Part shown: in pieces, positions 1-9,098 of the stretch
Position numbering within the stretch: the stretch's first letter is position 1
How the letters are laid out: each line of letters begins with the position of its first letter
NCBI RefSeq assembly: GCF_003990445.1
Contig: NZ_REEZ01000004.1
Coordinates: 62,001 to 126,000 of the forward strand
Length of the DNA: 64,000 bases
Origin: Pararhodobacter zhoushanensis
GTDB lineage: Bacteria; Pseudomonadota; Alphaproteobacteria; Rhodobacterales; Rhodobacteraceae
Direction: 5' to 3'
Notes under the pieces: model-generated
The model's database searches: none
Told to the model about the DNA's origin: nothing
Seen by the model: only the letters and a program-made list of their open reading frames with translations
Made by a program: the position numbers and the translations under genes

Positions 1-698
1 CGGTTCGCCTCAAGCCCGACGGCGAGGCCATAGAGCGGGCCGACCATACGGAACGCAGCCCCGGTGATGCCCGACACCACCACACCAACCGCCCCAAGTG
101 GCGACTTGTCCCACGCCAGCTTGGGGCGCAGGCGGGGGGCGGGACCGGGTGACGGGGCCTCGGACGTGCTGAGCAGCAGGGGAAAAAGCGCGGCACACAT
201 GAATAGCGCCAGCAGGTTATAGCTGACATAGGCTGCCGGGGTCAGGAAGGCGATCATCACCTGCGCGCCCAGATTGCCGGTCACATCCACCACGCGGTAG
301 ACCCCCATCGCCCGCCCGCGCGTCTGGTTGGTGACCTTGGACTGCAGCCACGCCTCGATGATCGTGTAGCACCCGGCGACGGCCAGACCCGACGACATGC
401 GCATGATCGCCCAGGCCCAGGGATCGACCCACATCATATGCGCCAGAATGCCGATGGTCCCGGCGGCGGCAAAAGCGGCGAAGGCGCGCGAGTGGCCGAC
501 GGTGCCCATCAGGCGCGGTGCCCACCAGCAGCCGATGAAGAAGCCCAGAAAATGCGTCGAGCCCATTGCGCCGATCTGCTCGGCGGTGAAGCCCAGCTCG
601 GTGCCCGACAGCGCATCGAGCGGCACCACGCTGCCAAGGCCCAGCTGCAACAGAAAAACCGAGGCGAAGAGCGCAGCGAAGGAGATCAGCAAACTCAT
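1..698 (-). CDS. MFS transporter, 3' end outside window
   Basis: The minus-strand frame from the ATG at 698 stays open to the window edge and gives about 232 residues. The translation is a run of hydrophobic segments starting MSLLISFAALFASVFLLQLG. It has the MFS loop pattern after TM2 (GCWWAPRLMGTVGHSRAF) and an intact loop after TM4 (EAWLQSKVTNQTRGRAMGVY), as in YcaD-like members of the major facilitator superfamily. About half of a usual 390-400 residue protein is visible. The gene is divergent from the Fe-S protein starting at 796, with about 97 bp between them for both promoters. The substrate cannot be read from the sequence. Confidence 0.85.
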   Translation of the reverse strand, partial: MSLLISFAALFASVFLLQLGLGSVVPLDALSGTELGFTAEQIGAMGSTHFLGFFIGCWWAPRLMGTVGHSRAFAAFAAAGTIGILAHMMWVDPWAWAIMRMSSGLAVAGCYTIIEAWLQSKVTNQTRGRAMGVYRVVDVTGNLGAQVMIAFLTPAAYVSYNLLALFMCAALFPLLLSTSEAPSPGPAPRLRPKLAWDKSPLGAVGVVVSGITGAAFRMVGPLYGLAVGLEAN

Positions 699-795
699 GG
701 GCAACCCGGCCTTGGTGTTCTCCCCACCTTTGCGCGAAGCACCGGCGACGTCCAGAGGCTTTGACTTAGGCCGTGAGCGCCCCTAGCGTGCCGCT

Positions 796-1983
796 ATGAC
801 CAGCGTGCCCGCCAGCGGCCACAACCTGCCGCCCGATCCTTTGCTCGATGCCGCCGCCGGGATCGAGACGACGCCAGACTTCACGCGCTTTCGCCAGCGC
901 GACGATGTGTTCACCCGGGCGTTCTGGGACGACACGGTGCGCAGCAAGCAGAGCGATGCGTTCTTTGCCAGCTACCGGATGGATGCCAATCCGCGCAAAG
1001 GTGAGGGGTTCCAGCAAAAGGACTTTGCCCTGCGCAATGCGGCGTGGCTGGTCAGTGACATCATCTCGAACCGCTCGGCCGCCGAGGGCGTGCGCGAAGG
1101 CTTTCAGGCCCCGATCCGCGCCGACACGCCGGTCGCCCCCGTGCAGGTAGCGATTGATGACCCGGCGCGGATGGCGGTTGAGGTCAAGCGGATCGCGAAA
1201 TTCTTTGGCGCGGATCTGTGCGGGGTGACCGGTTTTGACGAGCGCTGGATCTATCAGACGCAGGTCGATACGCGCGACTTTTCGGAAAGCCCGGTCGAGA
1301 TGCCGCCCGGCATGACTTCGGTCATCGTGCTGGGGCATCAGATGGATCAGCCCTTGGTGCAGACCTATCCGTCCGCTTTGGCGGGGGCGGCGACGGGGCG
1401 CGAGTACAGTCACGAGGCGGCGATCGTGATGCAGGTCGCGGCCTATATCCGCAATCTGGGCTATAACGCGGTTGCGTCGATGAACGACACCGGGCTGGTG
1501 ATCCCCTTCGCGGTGAAGGCGGGTCTGGGCGAATACGCGCGCAATCAACTGGTGATCACGCCGGAGTTTGGCCCAAGGCTGCGGTTTTCCAAGATATTCA
1601 CCGACCTGCCGCTGTCGCATGACACGCCCAAACCGCTGGGCGTGAAGGCGGTCTGCGACATCTGCACCCGCTGCGCTGATGCCTGCCCGGTAAAGGCGCT
1701 GCCGTTCGGCGCACCGAGCGCCCAGACGCAGAACCGCTCGGCCATCAAGGGCGTGGTGAAATGGACCTCGGATGCCGAGAAATGCTTTGGCTACTGGGCC
1801 AAGCTCGCCTCAGATTGCGCGATCTGTCTGCGCGTCTGCCCGTTCAACCGCGACTACAGCAAGCGCCGGAACCGGTTGTGGCTGAAACTGGCACTGTCGC
1901 CGCTGCGCAGGCTGGCGTTGTGGCTGGATGACCGGTCCGGCCGCGCGGCGCGGCTGAAACCGCGTGACTGGTGGGCGGGCTGA
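796..1983 (+). CDS. Reductive-dehalogenase-like Fe-S protein (cytoplasmic)
   Basis: This 395-residue protein has two ferredoxin-type cluster motifs near the C-terminus: Cys 287/290/293/297 (CX2CX2CX3CP) and Cys 330/341/344/348 (CX10CX2CX3CP). Before them is a stretch typical of the corrinoid domain of reductive dehalogenases: GREYSHEAAI with Tyr204, AYIRNLGYNA, KAGLGEYARN, then ITPEFGPRLR and a TDLPL motif. There is no Tat signal and no RdhB membrane anchor beside it, unlike respiratory RdhA. There is also no fused reductase domain, unlike the self-sufficient catabolic type. It may be an aerobic RdhA relative or a QueG-like corrinoid reductase. The family is clear; the substrate is unknown. 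Confidence 0.8.
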   Translation: MTSVPASGHNLPPDPLLDAAAGIETTPDFTRFRQRDDVFTRAFWDDTVRSKQSDAFFASYRMDANPRKGEGFQQKDFALRNAAWLVSDIISNRSAAEGVREGFQAPIRADTPVAPVQVAIDDPARMAVEVKRIAKFFGADLCGVTGFDERWIYQTQVDTRDFSESPVEMPPGMTSVIVLGHQMDQPLVQTYPSALAGAATGREYSHEAAIVMQVAAYIRNLGYNAVASMNDTGLVIPFAVKAGLGEYARNQLVITPEFGPRLRFSKIFTDLPLSHDTPKPLGVKAVCDICTRCADACPVKALPFGAPSAQTQNRSAIKGVVKWTSDAEKCFGYWAKLASDCAICLRVCPFNRDYSKRRNRLWLKLALSPLRRLALWLDDRSGRAARLKPRDWWAG

Positions 1984-2042
1984 AAGCGCAGGTTTCGGGT
2001 CGCTTGGGTGTTGGCCGCTGCGTAGGATGGGCGACGGGGAAA

Positions 2043-2100
2043 GGGGGCCAGCCCCCCTCGCCCGTTCCGGGCTCACCCCCCGGGATATTTTCGGACAGAT
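2043..2100. repeat. Dispersed intergenic hairpin repeat, copy 1
   Basis: A short G/C hairpin (GGGGGC, two-base loop, GCCCCC at 2043-2056) is followed 18 bp later by CACCCCCCGGGATATTT (2074-2090). The same arrangement recurs at 56376-56429, where the second block matches at 16 of 17 positions. The repeat lies between the Fe-S gene and the Ada-like gene and holds no reading frame of its own. It may act as a terminator or as a REP-like element. Confidence 0.6.
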
Positions 2101-2120
2101 GATAGGGGCGCGGTTTTCGC

Positions 2121-2966
2121 ATGGATGACGAGCGGGGATACCATTACGGCGTGATGGCGCGGGCGATTGCCGAGCTGGACCAGGCGGGCGGCGAGCGTGT
2201 GGCGCTGGAGGATCTGGCCGGGCGACTGGGCATGAGTGCGGCGCATTTCCAGCGGCTGTTTACGCAATGGGTCGGGGTCTCGCCCAAGCGGTATCAGCAG
2301 TATCTGGCGCTGGGGCACGCGCGCTCGCTGCTGGCCGAGCGGTTCACCGTGCTGGAAGCGGCGCATGAGGCGGGGCTGTCCGGGCCGGGGCGGCTGCACG
2401 ATCTGTTCCTGCGCTGGGAGGCTATGACGCCGGGCGAATATGCGAAGGGCGGCGCGGGATTGGTTATTTCCTGGGGCTGGTTCGACAGCCCCTTCGGGCC
2501 TGCGCTGGTGATGGGAACCGAGAAAGGCCTGTGTGGGCTGGGCTTTGCCGCCGAGATGGGCGCGGCGGCAGCGTTTGCGGATCTGAGCGGGCGGTGGCCG
2601 AAAGCGACGTTTGTCGAGGACGCGGCGCGGCTGAAACCCTGGGTCGATGCGGCGTTCGGGATCGCGGGCGGCGCGGATGAGGCACCGCTGTACCTGATCG
2701 GCGCGCCGTTTCAGATCAAGGTCTGGGAGGCGCTGCTGACCATTCCGTCGGGCCATGTCACCTCGTACTCCGAGATCGCCCGCGTGATCGGCCAGCCCAC
2801 GGCCAACCGCGCCGTAGGGGCAGCGGTCGGGCGCAACCCGATCAGCTGGCTGATTCCCTGCCACCGGGCGCTGGCGAAATCGGGGGCGCTGACCGGCTAT
2901 CATTGGGGGCTGCCGGTGAAACGGGCGATGCTGGCGTGGGAAGCGGCGCGCGAGGATGCGGCGTGA
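2121..2966 (+). CDS. Ada-like AraC regulator fused to O6-methylguanine-DNA methyltransferase
   Basis: Residues 15-108 form an AraC-type helix-turn-helix domain (LEDLAGRLGMSAAHFQRLFTQ, then a second helix pair ending TPGEYAKG). The rest is a methylated-DNA-protein cysteine methyltransferase with the suicide cysteine in PCHRALAKSGALTGYHWG (Cys247). The protein moves alkyl groups from O6-alkylguanine onto itself. It lacks the N-terminal four-cysteine phosphotriester domain of full Ada. Its HTH therefore probably senses damage differently, or serves only in DNA binding. At 281 residues it matches the short Ada form common in alphaproteobacteria. Confidence 0.9.
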   Translation: MDDERGYHYGVMARAIAELDQAGGERVALEDLAGRLGMSAAHFQRLFTQWVGVSPKRYQQYLALGHARSLLAERFTVLEAAHEAGLSGPGRLHDLFLRWEAMTPGEYAKGGAGLVISWGWFDSPFGPALVMGTEKGLCGLGFAAEMGAAAAFADLSGRWPKATFVEDAARLKPWVDAAFGIAGGADEAPLYLIGAPFQIKVWEALLTIPSGHVTSYSEIARVIGQPTANRAVGAAVGRNPISWLIPCHRALAKSGALTGYHWGLPVKRAMLAWEAAREDAA

Positions 2967-3093
2967 TGCACCCGCATCGGTGGTAATCCGCCGATCAAGC
3001 CAACGTGACGGTGCGCTATGCGCGTGTTACTGTTGAACTCTTCGGGCTTTGGATAGTTTACCAGCAAAGCGTATTCTCAAAGGAGATTTCCAA

Positions 3094-3726
3094 ATGATGG
3101 CAACCAAGGCTTTTGCGGCCATGACCGCCCTGTCGCTGATCGCGGCCTGTACCACCAGTTCGGGCGACCCGTATCGCCAAGGCACCGGCGCGCTGACCGG
3201 CGCGGCAGTCGGCGGTTTGCTGGGCGCAGCGACCGGCAACGGCAGCAGCGAGCGCGTGTTGATCGGCGCCGGTCTGGGCGCGATCGCGGGCGGCGTGATC
3301 GGCAACCATCTGGACCAGCAGGCAGCCGAACTGCGCGGCTCGCTGGGGTCGAACGTGGGCGTGGTCAACACCGGCAACGAGATCGTCGTGACCCTGCCGC
3401 AGGACATCCTGTTCGCAACCGACAGCGCCGCCGTGCGCCCGGATCTGCAATCGGATCTGCGCACCATCGCCGCCAACCTTCAGCGCTATCCCGGCAGCAC
3501 CGTGATCGTCACCGGTCACACCGACTCGACCGGCTCGGCCAGCTATAACCAGACGCTGTCGCTGCGCCGCGCCGATGCGGTGGCGGGTGTGCTGATCACC
3601 TCGGGTGTACCGGCCAGCCGCGTGCAGGGCCGTGGCGCTGGCATGACGCAACCGGTCGCCTCGAATGACTCGGCCGCCGGTCGGGCGCAGAACCGGCGTG
3701 TGGAAATCACCATCCGCCCGAACTGA
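3094..3726 (+). CDS. OmpA-family glycine-zipper lipoprotein (YiaD-like)
   Basis: The start at 3094 is set by an AAAGGAG site just upstream; the frame is open further 5' but without such a site. The 210-residue product opens with a lipoprotein signal ending in LSLIAAC. A Gly/Ala-rich zipper follows (GALTGAAVGGLLGAATGNG and GAGLGAIAGGVIGNHLDQQ). The C-terminal OmpA domain contains DILFATDSAAV and VTGHTDSTGSASYNQTLSLR, the residues that grip peptidoglycan diaminopimelate. It probably tethers the outer membrane to the wall. It appears monocistronic, with a terminator directly after it. Confidence 0.92.
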   Translation: MMATKAFAAMTALSLIAACTTSSGDPYRQGTGALTGAAVGGLLGAATGNGSSERVLIGAGLGAIAGGVIGNHLDQQAAELRGSLGSNVGVVNTGNEIVVTLPQDILFATDSAAVRPDLQSDLRTIAANLQRYPGSTVIVTGHTDSTGSASYNQTLSLRRADAVAGVLITSGVPASRVQGRGAGMTQPVASNDSAAGRAQNRRVEITIRPN

Positions 3727-3749
3727 GGCTGTTCAGGCTGACATCTTGA

Positions 3750-3781
3750 GGGGCTGGACCTGCGGGTCCGGCCCCTTATTT
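3750..3781 (+). terminator. Rho-independent terminator of the OmpA-family gene
   Basis: An 11-bp stem (GGGGCTGGACC with GGTCCGGCCCC, one G-T pair) and a short loop are followed by TTATTT, 24 bases after the stop codon at 3726. Confidence 0.85.
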
Positions 3782-3812
3782 ACGCGCGATAGGCATTGCC
3801 CGAGGGCGGCAG

Positions 3813-3831
3813 TGGTCATATCTTTTGACCA
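3813..3831. promoter_or_regulatory. Candidate GntR/FadR-type operator
   Basis: TGGTCA at 3813 and TGACCA ending at 3831 form a perfect 6-bp inverted repeat with a 7-bp spacer, 15 bp before the GntR start codon. FadR-subfamily regulators commonly bind TGGTC/GACCA half-sites, although often more closely spaced. The position suggests autorepression. Confidence 0.5.
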
Positions 3832-3845
3832 ATCAGGGAGGGGCC

Positions 3846-4616
3846 ATGCCATTTCAACCGGTCCATCAGGAAAAACTGTCGCAAGGGGTGGTCCGCCAGA
3901 TCGAGCTGTTGATCCTGCGCGGGCTGTTGCGCCCCGGCGAGCGTCTGCCGTCAGAACGTGAACTGGCCGAGCGGATGAGCGTCAGCCGCCCGTCGCTGCG
4001 CGAGGCGATTGCCAATCTGCAGGACCGTGGCCTGCTGATCAGCCGCGCCGGGTCGGGCGTGTTCGTGGCGGATATGCTGGGCTCGGCGTTTTCCGAACCC
4101 CTGATCAAGCTGTTTGGCAGCCATGATGAGGCGGTGTTCGACTACGTCAGCTTTCGCCGCGACCTTGAGGGCATGGCCGCCGAGCGCGCCGCGCGCTTTG
4201 GCTCGGACACCGATCTGAAGGTGATCGACACCGTCTATCAGAAGATGGAAACCGCGCATCAGAAGCGCAATCCGACGGATGAAGCGGCGCTGGATGCGGA
4301 ATTCCATCTGGCAATCATCGAAGCCAGCCACAACATCATCATGCTGCACATGATGCGGGCCATGTTCGACTTGCTCAAGGAGGGTGTCTTCTATAACCGC
4401 CAGCAGATGTATCGGCAGCACGCGACCCGCGAGCAGTTGCTGGCGCAGCATCGGGCGATCAACGCGGCGATCCAGACGCGCGACCCGCTTGCCGCCCGCA
4501 TCGCTGCCGAGAGCCATATGAATTACGTCGAAAACACGCTGAGCGATCTGCGCAAGGCGGATCGCAACGAAGATATCGCCCGGCTGAGGTATCAGCACGA
4601 ACTGGCGCGAGAGTAA
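3846..4616 (+). CDS. GntR-family transcriptional regulator, FadR/FCD subfamily
   Basis: The 256-residue protein starts at ATG 3846, preceded by GGGAGGGG; an upstream in-frame TTG overlaps the operator and is unlikely. Residues of about 15-75 form a winged HTH (RQIELLILRGLLRPGERLPS, then SVSRPSLREAIANLQDRGLL). The all-helical FCD effector domain follows, with metal-binding-type residues in LDAEFHLAIIEASHN and in AQHRAINAAI plus SHMNYV. Such proteins repress organic-acid or sugar-acid genes until a ligand binds. No target operon adjoins it except the small gene at 4628. Confidence 0.88.
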   Translation: MPFQPVHQEKLSQGVVRQIELLILRGLLRPGERLPSERELAERMSVSRPSLREAIANLQDRGLLISRAGSGVFVADMLGSAFSEPLIKLFGSHDEAVFDYVSFRRDLEGMAAERAARFGSDTDLKVIDTVYQKMETAHQKRNPTDEAALDAEFHLAIIEASHNIIMLHMMRAMFDLLKEGVFYNRQQMYRQHATREQLLAQHRAINAAIQTRDPLAARIAAESHMNYVENTLSDLRKADRNEDIARLRYQHELARE

Positions 4617-4627
4617 GGAAAAGACCC

Positions 4628-4783
4628 ATGGTAGATTACGGCAAATCAGGCAACCCGCGGCGCAACAGCAAAGAGCCGCAGGACCGCACCTCCAAATCGG
4701 GCAAGCCCAGCGGCACCCCCGACAAATCCGAACTGCTGGCCCGCATGAAGGCCGCTGCCGAGAAGAACAAGAAAGACGACTAA
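4628..4783 (+). CDS. Small basic hypothetical protein (51 aa)
   Basis: This frame reads MVDYGKSGNPRRNSKEPQDR, then a Lys/Ser/Pro-rich stretch, and ends in a helical AAAEKNKKDD tail. It follows the GntR stop by 11 bp and has an AAGGA ribosome site. Its last four bases overlap the end of the convergent RES gene. The composition suggests an unstructured, highly charged protein. I do not recognise a domain. The ribosome site, spacing and absence of internal stops make it a credible gene in the GntR transcript. Confidence 0.6.
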   Translation: MVDYGKSGNPRRNSKEPQDRTSKSGKPSGTPDKSELLARMKAAAEKNKKDD

Positions 4784-5472
4784 AGCGCAGTCACGCTGTA
4801 GTCAGGCGTCCCGGTCCAGCTGATTTCCCAACTGGCACCGGGCCGCACATTGCGGATCGCTGTCGGCTCGAACAGGACCAGACAGCGGCCAGCCGGGTGG
4901 CGCACCGAGGGGTAGATCAGCCCCGCGTGCCCCTCTCGGCGGATATGCCCGGCCAACGCCTGACCCTCAGGGTAGCCCAGCGCCGGATCGGGGTTCAGCG
5001 CCGCGTGGTCCGGCTGATCGCCCAGATCGGGGAAGTCGCCGATCACATCGGCAATCAGTTCGACATAGCGCGCGGTTTCGGTGAACACGCCGACATAGCG
5101 CAGCTCGCGCGTTTTGTGCCATGCGACCTCGGCCACCGAGGTCAGCACGTCCCAGGCGCAGTACCACGCACCCCGATCCCCGTCATTGAAACGGTTGCCG
5201 CCCGCGCGGGTATAGGCGAAAGCCGCGTTGATGTGGCTGTTGCCATAGACCGCCAGATCGTGCCGCCGCCGCTGCCACGCCAGCTCGCGCCGGTCGAGAT
5301 GCAGGTTGCGCCCCCTTTCGGCGGTCAGGCGGGCCGAGGTAAGCCCTTCGATTTCCGCCAGAACAGCCAGTTCGTCATCGGTATCGACCAGCCCGCGCAA
5401 GGCAGGCGGTTTGTGATAGGTGGCCGGGATCAACCGCACCAACCCGCGTTCAGACAACGGCGTGATCTTCAC
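4780..5472 (-). CDS. RES-domain toxin (NAD+-degrading type)
   Basis: The 230-residue product shows the family hallmark residues in order: an Arg early in the core (RAGGNRFN), a Glu in LTSVAEVAWH and a Ser in LIYPSVRH. RES toxins such as MbcT and Pseudomonas Res deplete NAD+ by phosphorolysis or hydrolysis. Its ATG overlaps the stop of the Xre gene by four bases, so the antitoxin is translated first, as usual for RES/Xre pairs. The length fits the family. The far end runs into the small gene on the opposite strand. Confidence 0.88.
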   Translation of the reverse strand: MKITPLSERGLVRLIPATYHKPPALRGLVDTDDELAVLAEIEGLTSARLTAERGRNLHLDRRELAWQRRRHDLAVYGNSHINAAFAYTRAGGNRFNDGDRGAWYCAWDVLTSVAEVAWHKTRELRYVGVFTETARYVELIADVIGDFPDLGDQPDHAALNPDPALGYPEGQALAGHIRREGHAGLIYPSVRHPAGRCLVLFEPTAIRNVRPGASWEISWTGTPDYSVTAL

Positions 5473-5858
5473 ATGCCGCCCCTGAGCGCATCCAGATAGG
5501 CGCGCACGCGCAGGAACTGCGGCAGTCCGTCAGCGATCATCGTCTCAACCGGGCGCGCACCGTCGAACAGCGGGCCGGTGTTGGGCAGGGTGATCCAGCG
5601 CCGGGCCAGCGGGTCGTCGAAATAGAGCGCCAGTGCCTTGTAAATGCCGATCACCGCGCTGAGCCGCAGCAATTGGTCATGCGTCAGATCCCCGGCATAA
5701 CCGGGCTTGCGCGCGCGTTTCCACGTGCTTTCGGACATATCGGCCAGCGCGGCCGCCTGCGCCTGCGACAGACCCCAGTCCGCAATGATGCGGCCAAAGG
5801 CCTTGAGCGCCACGGCGGCGCGGCCATCACTGGGATGCAGAGTGAGCGCGGCGTCCAT
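5469..5858 (-). CDS. Xre/MbcA/ParS-family antitoxin
   Basis: The start at 5858 is preferred because AGGAG lies 7 bp upstream; an in-frame ATG at 5915 would put the likely operator inside the gene. The 129-residue protein has an N-terminal HTH-like region (WGLSQAQAAALADMSESTWKR) and the C-terminal toxin-binding part of the family (IGIYKALALYFDDPLARRW, then a segment around PLFDGARPVETM). It should neutralise the RES enzyme encoded immediately downstream and repress the shared promoter. Confidence 0.87.
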   Translation of the reverse strand: MDAALTLHPSDGRAAVALKAFGRIIADWGLSQAQAAALADMSESTWKRARKPGYAGDLTHDQLLRLSAVIGIYKALALYFDDPLARRWITLPNTGPLFDGARPVETMIADGLPQFLRVRAYLDALRGGM

Positions 5859-5882
5859 GCTGTATCTCCTGTTATCCACAGG

Positions 5883-5917
5883 ATATGGACCATATGGCCC
5901 AAATGTAAAGTCCATAT
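5883..5917. promoter_or_regulatory. Candidate operator of the Xre/RES module
   Basis: ATATGGAC (5883-5890) and GTCCATAT (5910-5917) form a perfect 8-bp inverted repeat with a 19-bp spacer, 25 bp upstream of the antitoxin start. A further CATATGG palindrome lies inside. This is the expected place for antitoxin autoregulation. Confidence 0.55.
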
Positions 5918-5980
5918 GATCGGATCGGCCGCATTTTACCCATGAACTGGCTTGACGGACTCACCCCGTCGCGGTTTGAT

Positions 5981-6008
5981 AAAAAAAACCCCCGCCACAA
6001 GGACGGGG
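5981..6008 (-). terminator. Rho-independent terminator of ccrM
   Basis: Read on the minus strand, CCCCGTCC, a TTGT loop and GGCGGGGG are followed by eight T residues. It lies about 55 bp after the ccrM stop. Confidence 0.85.
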
Positions 6009-6062
6009 ATCAAGTGGCGTCCCCGGCTTGGGGCCAAGGACGCTGGCGGTAAACTTTTGACG

Positions 6063-7267
<1,205 letters not shown>

Positions 7268-7286
7268 AGGCCCTTATTTAATGTTC

Positions 7287-7904
7287 TTAACACAACATCT
7301 TGCGCACGGGGGCAAAGGAACGGCGATGATGTGGGGTTATCCCCAGGGCCGTTAGCGCCAACAGGTGCGCCGGAGAGGGGTACCCCGCGTTCTTTTCCCA
7401 ACCATATCCGGGGTTTGTCAGCGAAAGTTCACGCATAATCGCGTCGCGTTCGACCTTGGCAAGGATCGACGCCGCCGCGATCGACACCGAGCGTGCGTCG
7501 CCCTTGACCACGGTGTCGGCGGGAATGACCAGTCCCTCGGGCAGACGGTTGCCGTCGATCAGGGCGTGCTGCGCGGCAGGCTGCAGGGCCTCAAGCGCGC
7601 GGCGCATGGCAAGGTGGCTGGCGCGCAGGATGTTGAGGCTGTCAATCTCCTCGACGCTGGCGTGGGCCACGGCATAGGCCAGAGCGCTGTCGCGGATCTC
7701 GATTGCCAGCCGGTCGCGGGCACGCTCGGTCAGCTTCTTTGAATCGTTCAGCCCTTGGGGGATACGCGCAGGGTCAAGGATCACCGCCGCAGCGGTCACA
7801 GGGCCCGCCAGAGGGCCGCGCCCCACCTCATCGACCCCCGCGACGCGCAGGGGGCTGAGGGCGGCTTCAAAGGCGAAATCGGGGGTGGTGCGGGGATTGG
7901 TCAT
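7287..7904 (-). CDS. rnhB: Ribonuclease HII
   Basis: The 205-residue protein removes RNA from RNA-DNA hybrids and single ribonucleotides from DNA. It carries the RNase HII signature [21 protein letters not shown] with the catalytic Asp-Glu, plus [13 protein letters not shown] later acidic site lies in [10 protein letters not shown], and [20 protein letters not shown] is the second conserved block. ATG 7904 and an upstream GTG at 7919 are both possible starts; neither has a strong ribosome site. The gene is upstream of ccrM on the same strand, as in many Rhodobacteraceae, with a 111-bp gap holding the ccrM promoter. Confidence 0.95.
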   Translation of the reverse strand: MTNPRTTPDFAFEAALSPLRVAGVDEVGRGPLAGPVTAAAVILDPARIPQGLNDSKKLTERARDRLAIEIRDSALAYAVAHASVEEIDSLNILRASHLAMRRALEALQPAAQHALIDGNRLPEGLVIPADTVVKGDARSVSIAAASILAKVERDAIMRELSLTNPGYGWEKNAGYPSPAHLLALTALGITPHHRRSFAPVRKMLC

Positions 7905-7953
7905 GGGCTGTTCAACCACGCTGCGCCGGACCGGGCAAGCCGGGCAAACTCAA

Positions 7954-7999
7954 GGGGCGAGCCCGGATGGGCCCGCCCCTTCCCCGGCACATGCCGGGG
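7954..7999 (-). terminator. Paired hairpins between the secreted-protein gene and rnhB
   Basis: Two hairpins stand side by side: GGGGCG...CGCCCC (7954-7979) and a perfect CCCCGGCA/TGCCGGGG (7982-7999). On the minus strand the second-read stem is followed by TTGAGTTT. This fits termination of the secreted-protein gene ending at 8128. The remainder of the 223-bp gap shows nothing else I can name. Confidence 0.5.
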
Positions 8000-8127
8000 T
8001 CGTCCATGGATTGTGATGACGCCTCAAGTCAGGATCGTGAAAGCACTCGTCACGCAGGAACAGGTAAAGGGTTTGGTGTAAGTCAGAGTTTGGTCATGGG
8101 CGTTTGGTCAATCCGGGACGAGACCTC

Positions 8128-8874
8128 TTACCGTCCGCGGCGGAAACCCGCGTTTCGCAGACATAGGGCGTTGAAGATCCGGTCCCCGTCGGTCGAGGTG
8201 ACGCGGCACTGGCCGGGCAGGTTGCGCACACCGGATTCGCGCAGGCATCGGCCCCAATAGCCATCAATCCGGCGACCACCCTGACGATAGGTCATCTCAC
8301 AATGGCCGGGCAGCCAGCTGGTGGGCGGTTCGGCGCGCGGGGGCGACATGTTGGGGGGACGACCATGCACCGGCGGACGACCATAGGGCGGGCGGTACTG
8401 CGGCGGGCTGAACTGCGGCGGGTAGCGGTCCGGCGGCGAATAGCCCCCCTGATCGCGGCCAAACCCGGCTTCGTACATACATTCGGCGATATAGCCGGTG
8501 CGGGTACGACCATTGCCGACGCGGAACTCGTACTGGCAGCGATAGGGCAGGTTCTGGTAGCCGGCGCGTTGCAGGCACCGGGCATTATACGCGTCGATGT
8601 TGCGACGGTTGACGCGAATCGTCTCAAGGCAAGCGCCGGGCAAGGCCCAGCGGCCCGCGTATTGCGGCGTGTTGTTGTCGTCGATCGCGTGAACGATGGC
8701 GCCAACCACCAACGCCCCCGCCAGAAAACGCAGAATGTCGTCAGCATCGGCCTTGGCCGGACGGGCGCCGGCGGTCATACCGCCCAGCGCCAGTGCAGCG
8801 ACGGCGACCACCATTGTCAGCCGGCGAGGCAAGAGGCCCACCCAGGCTGACGGGGGGAAAGTTCGGTGTGTCAT
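8128..8874 (-). CDS. Secreted protein with duplicated four-cysteine domain
   Basis: The start at 8874 has GAAAGG upstream and gives 248 residues. A signal-like hydrophobic segment (VVAVAALALGGMTAGARPAKA) and a second hydrophobic stretch (LAGALVVGAIVHAI) come first. Two copies of a domain follow, with cysteines at 82/100/113/132 and 192/210/223/238; the first two spacings (18 and 13 residues) are identical in both. Both copies share a NLP..C motif and end in ..C...AGF. A Pro/Tyr/Arg-rich linker (150-187) joins them. Disulfide-bonded periplasmic or surface domains are likely. I do not recognise the family. Confidence 0.75.
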   Translation of the reverse strand: MTHRTFPPSAWVGLLPRRLTMVVAVAALALGGMTAGARPAKADADDILRFLAGALVVGAIVHAIDDNNTPQYAGRWALPGACLETIRVNRRNIDAYNARCLQRAGYQNLPYRCQYEFRVGNGRTRTGYIAECMYEAGFGRDQGGYSPPDRYPPQFSPPQYRPPYGRPPVHGRPPNMSPPRAEPPTSWLPGHCEMTYRQGGRRIDGYWGRCLRESGVRNLPGQCRVTSTDGDRIFNALCLRNAGFRRGR

Positions 8875-9098
8875 GATCCAACCTTTCAAGCAAAGATCGT
8901 GGGACCGGCGCGGTCTTCTGCTGCTCGGTTCCGGTGTGGGGGAACGGTGTGCCCCACGCCCCCTGACAGGCAATATCGGCGCGTCGTTATCGGATAACCC
9001 CCCGGCGGAAACCCGGTTCCCACGGCGCGATATTGCATAGCAGGCAGCCTATCGGCATGTTCTAGCCTATGAGGAACTCTGACCCCACAGGAACATCC

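Noticed and set aside
698-796. Cobalamin riboswitch before the RdhA-like gene
   Set aside because: The 97-bp gap is too short and no B12-box-like sequence is visible.
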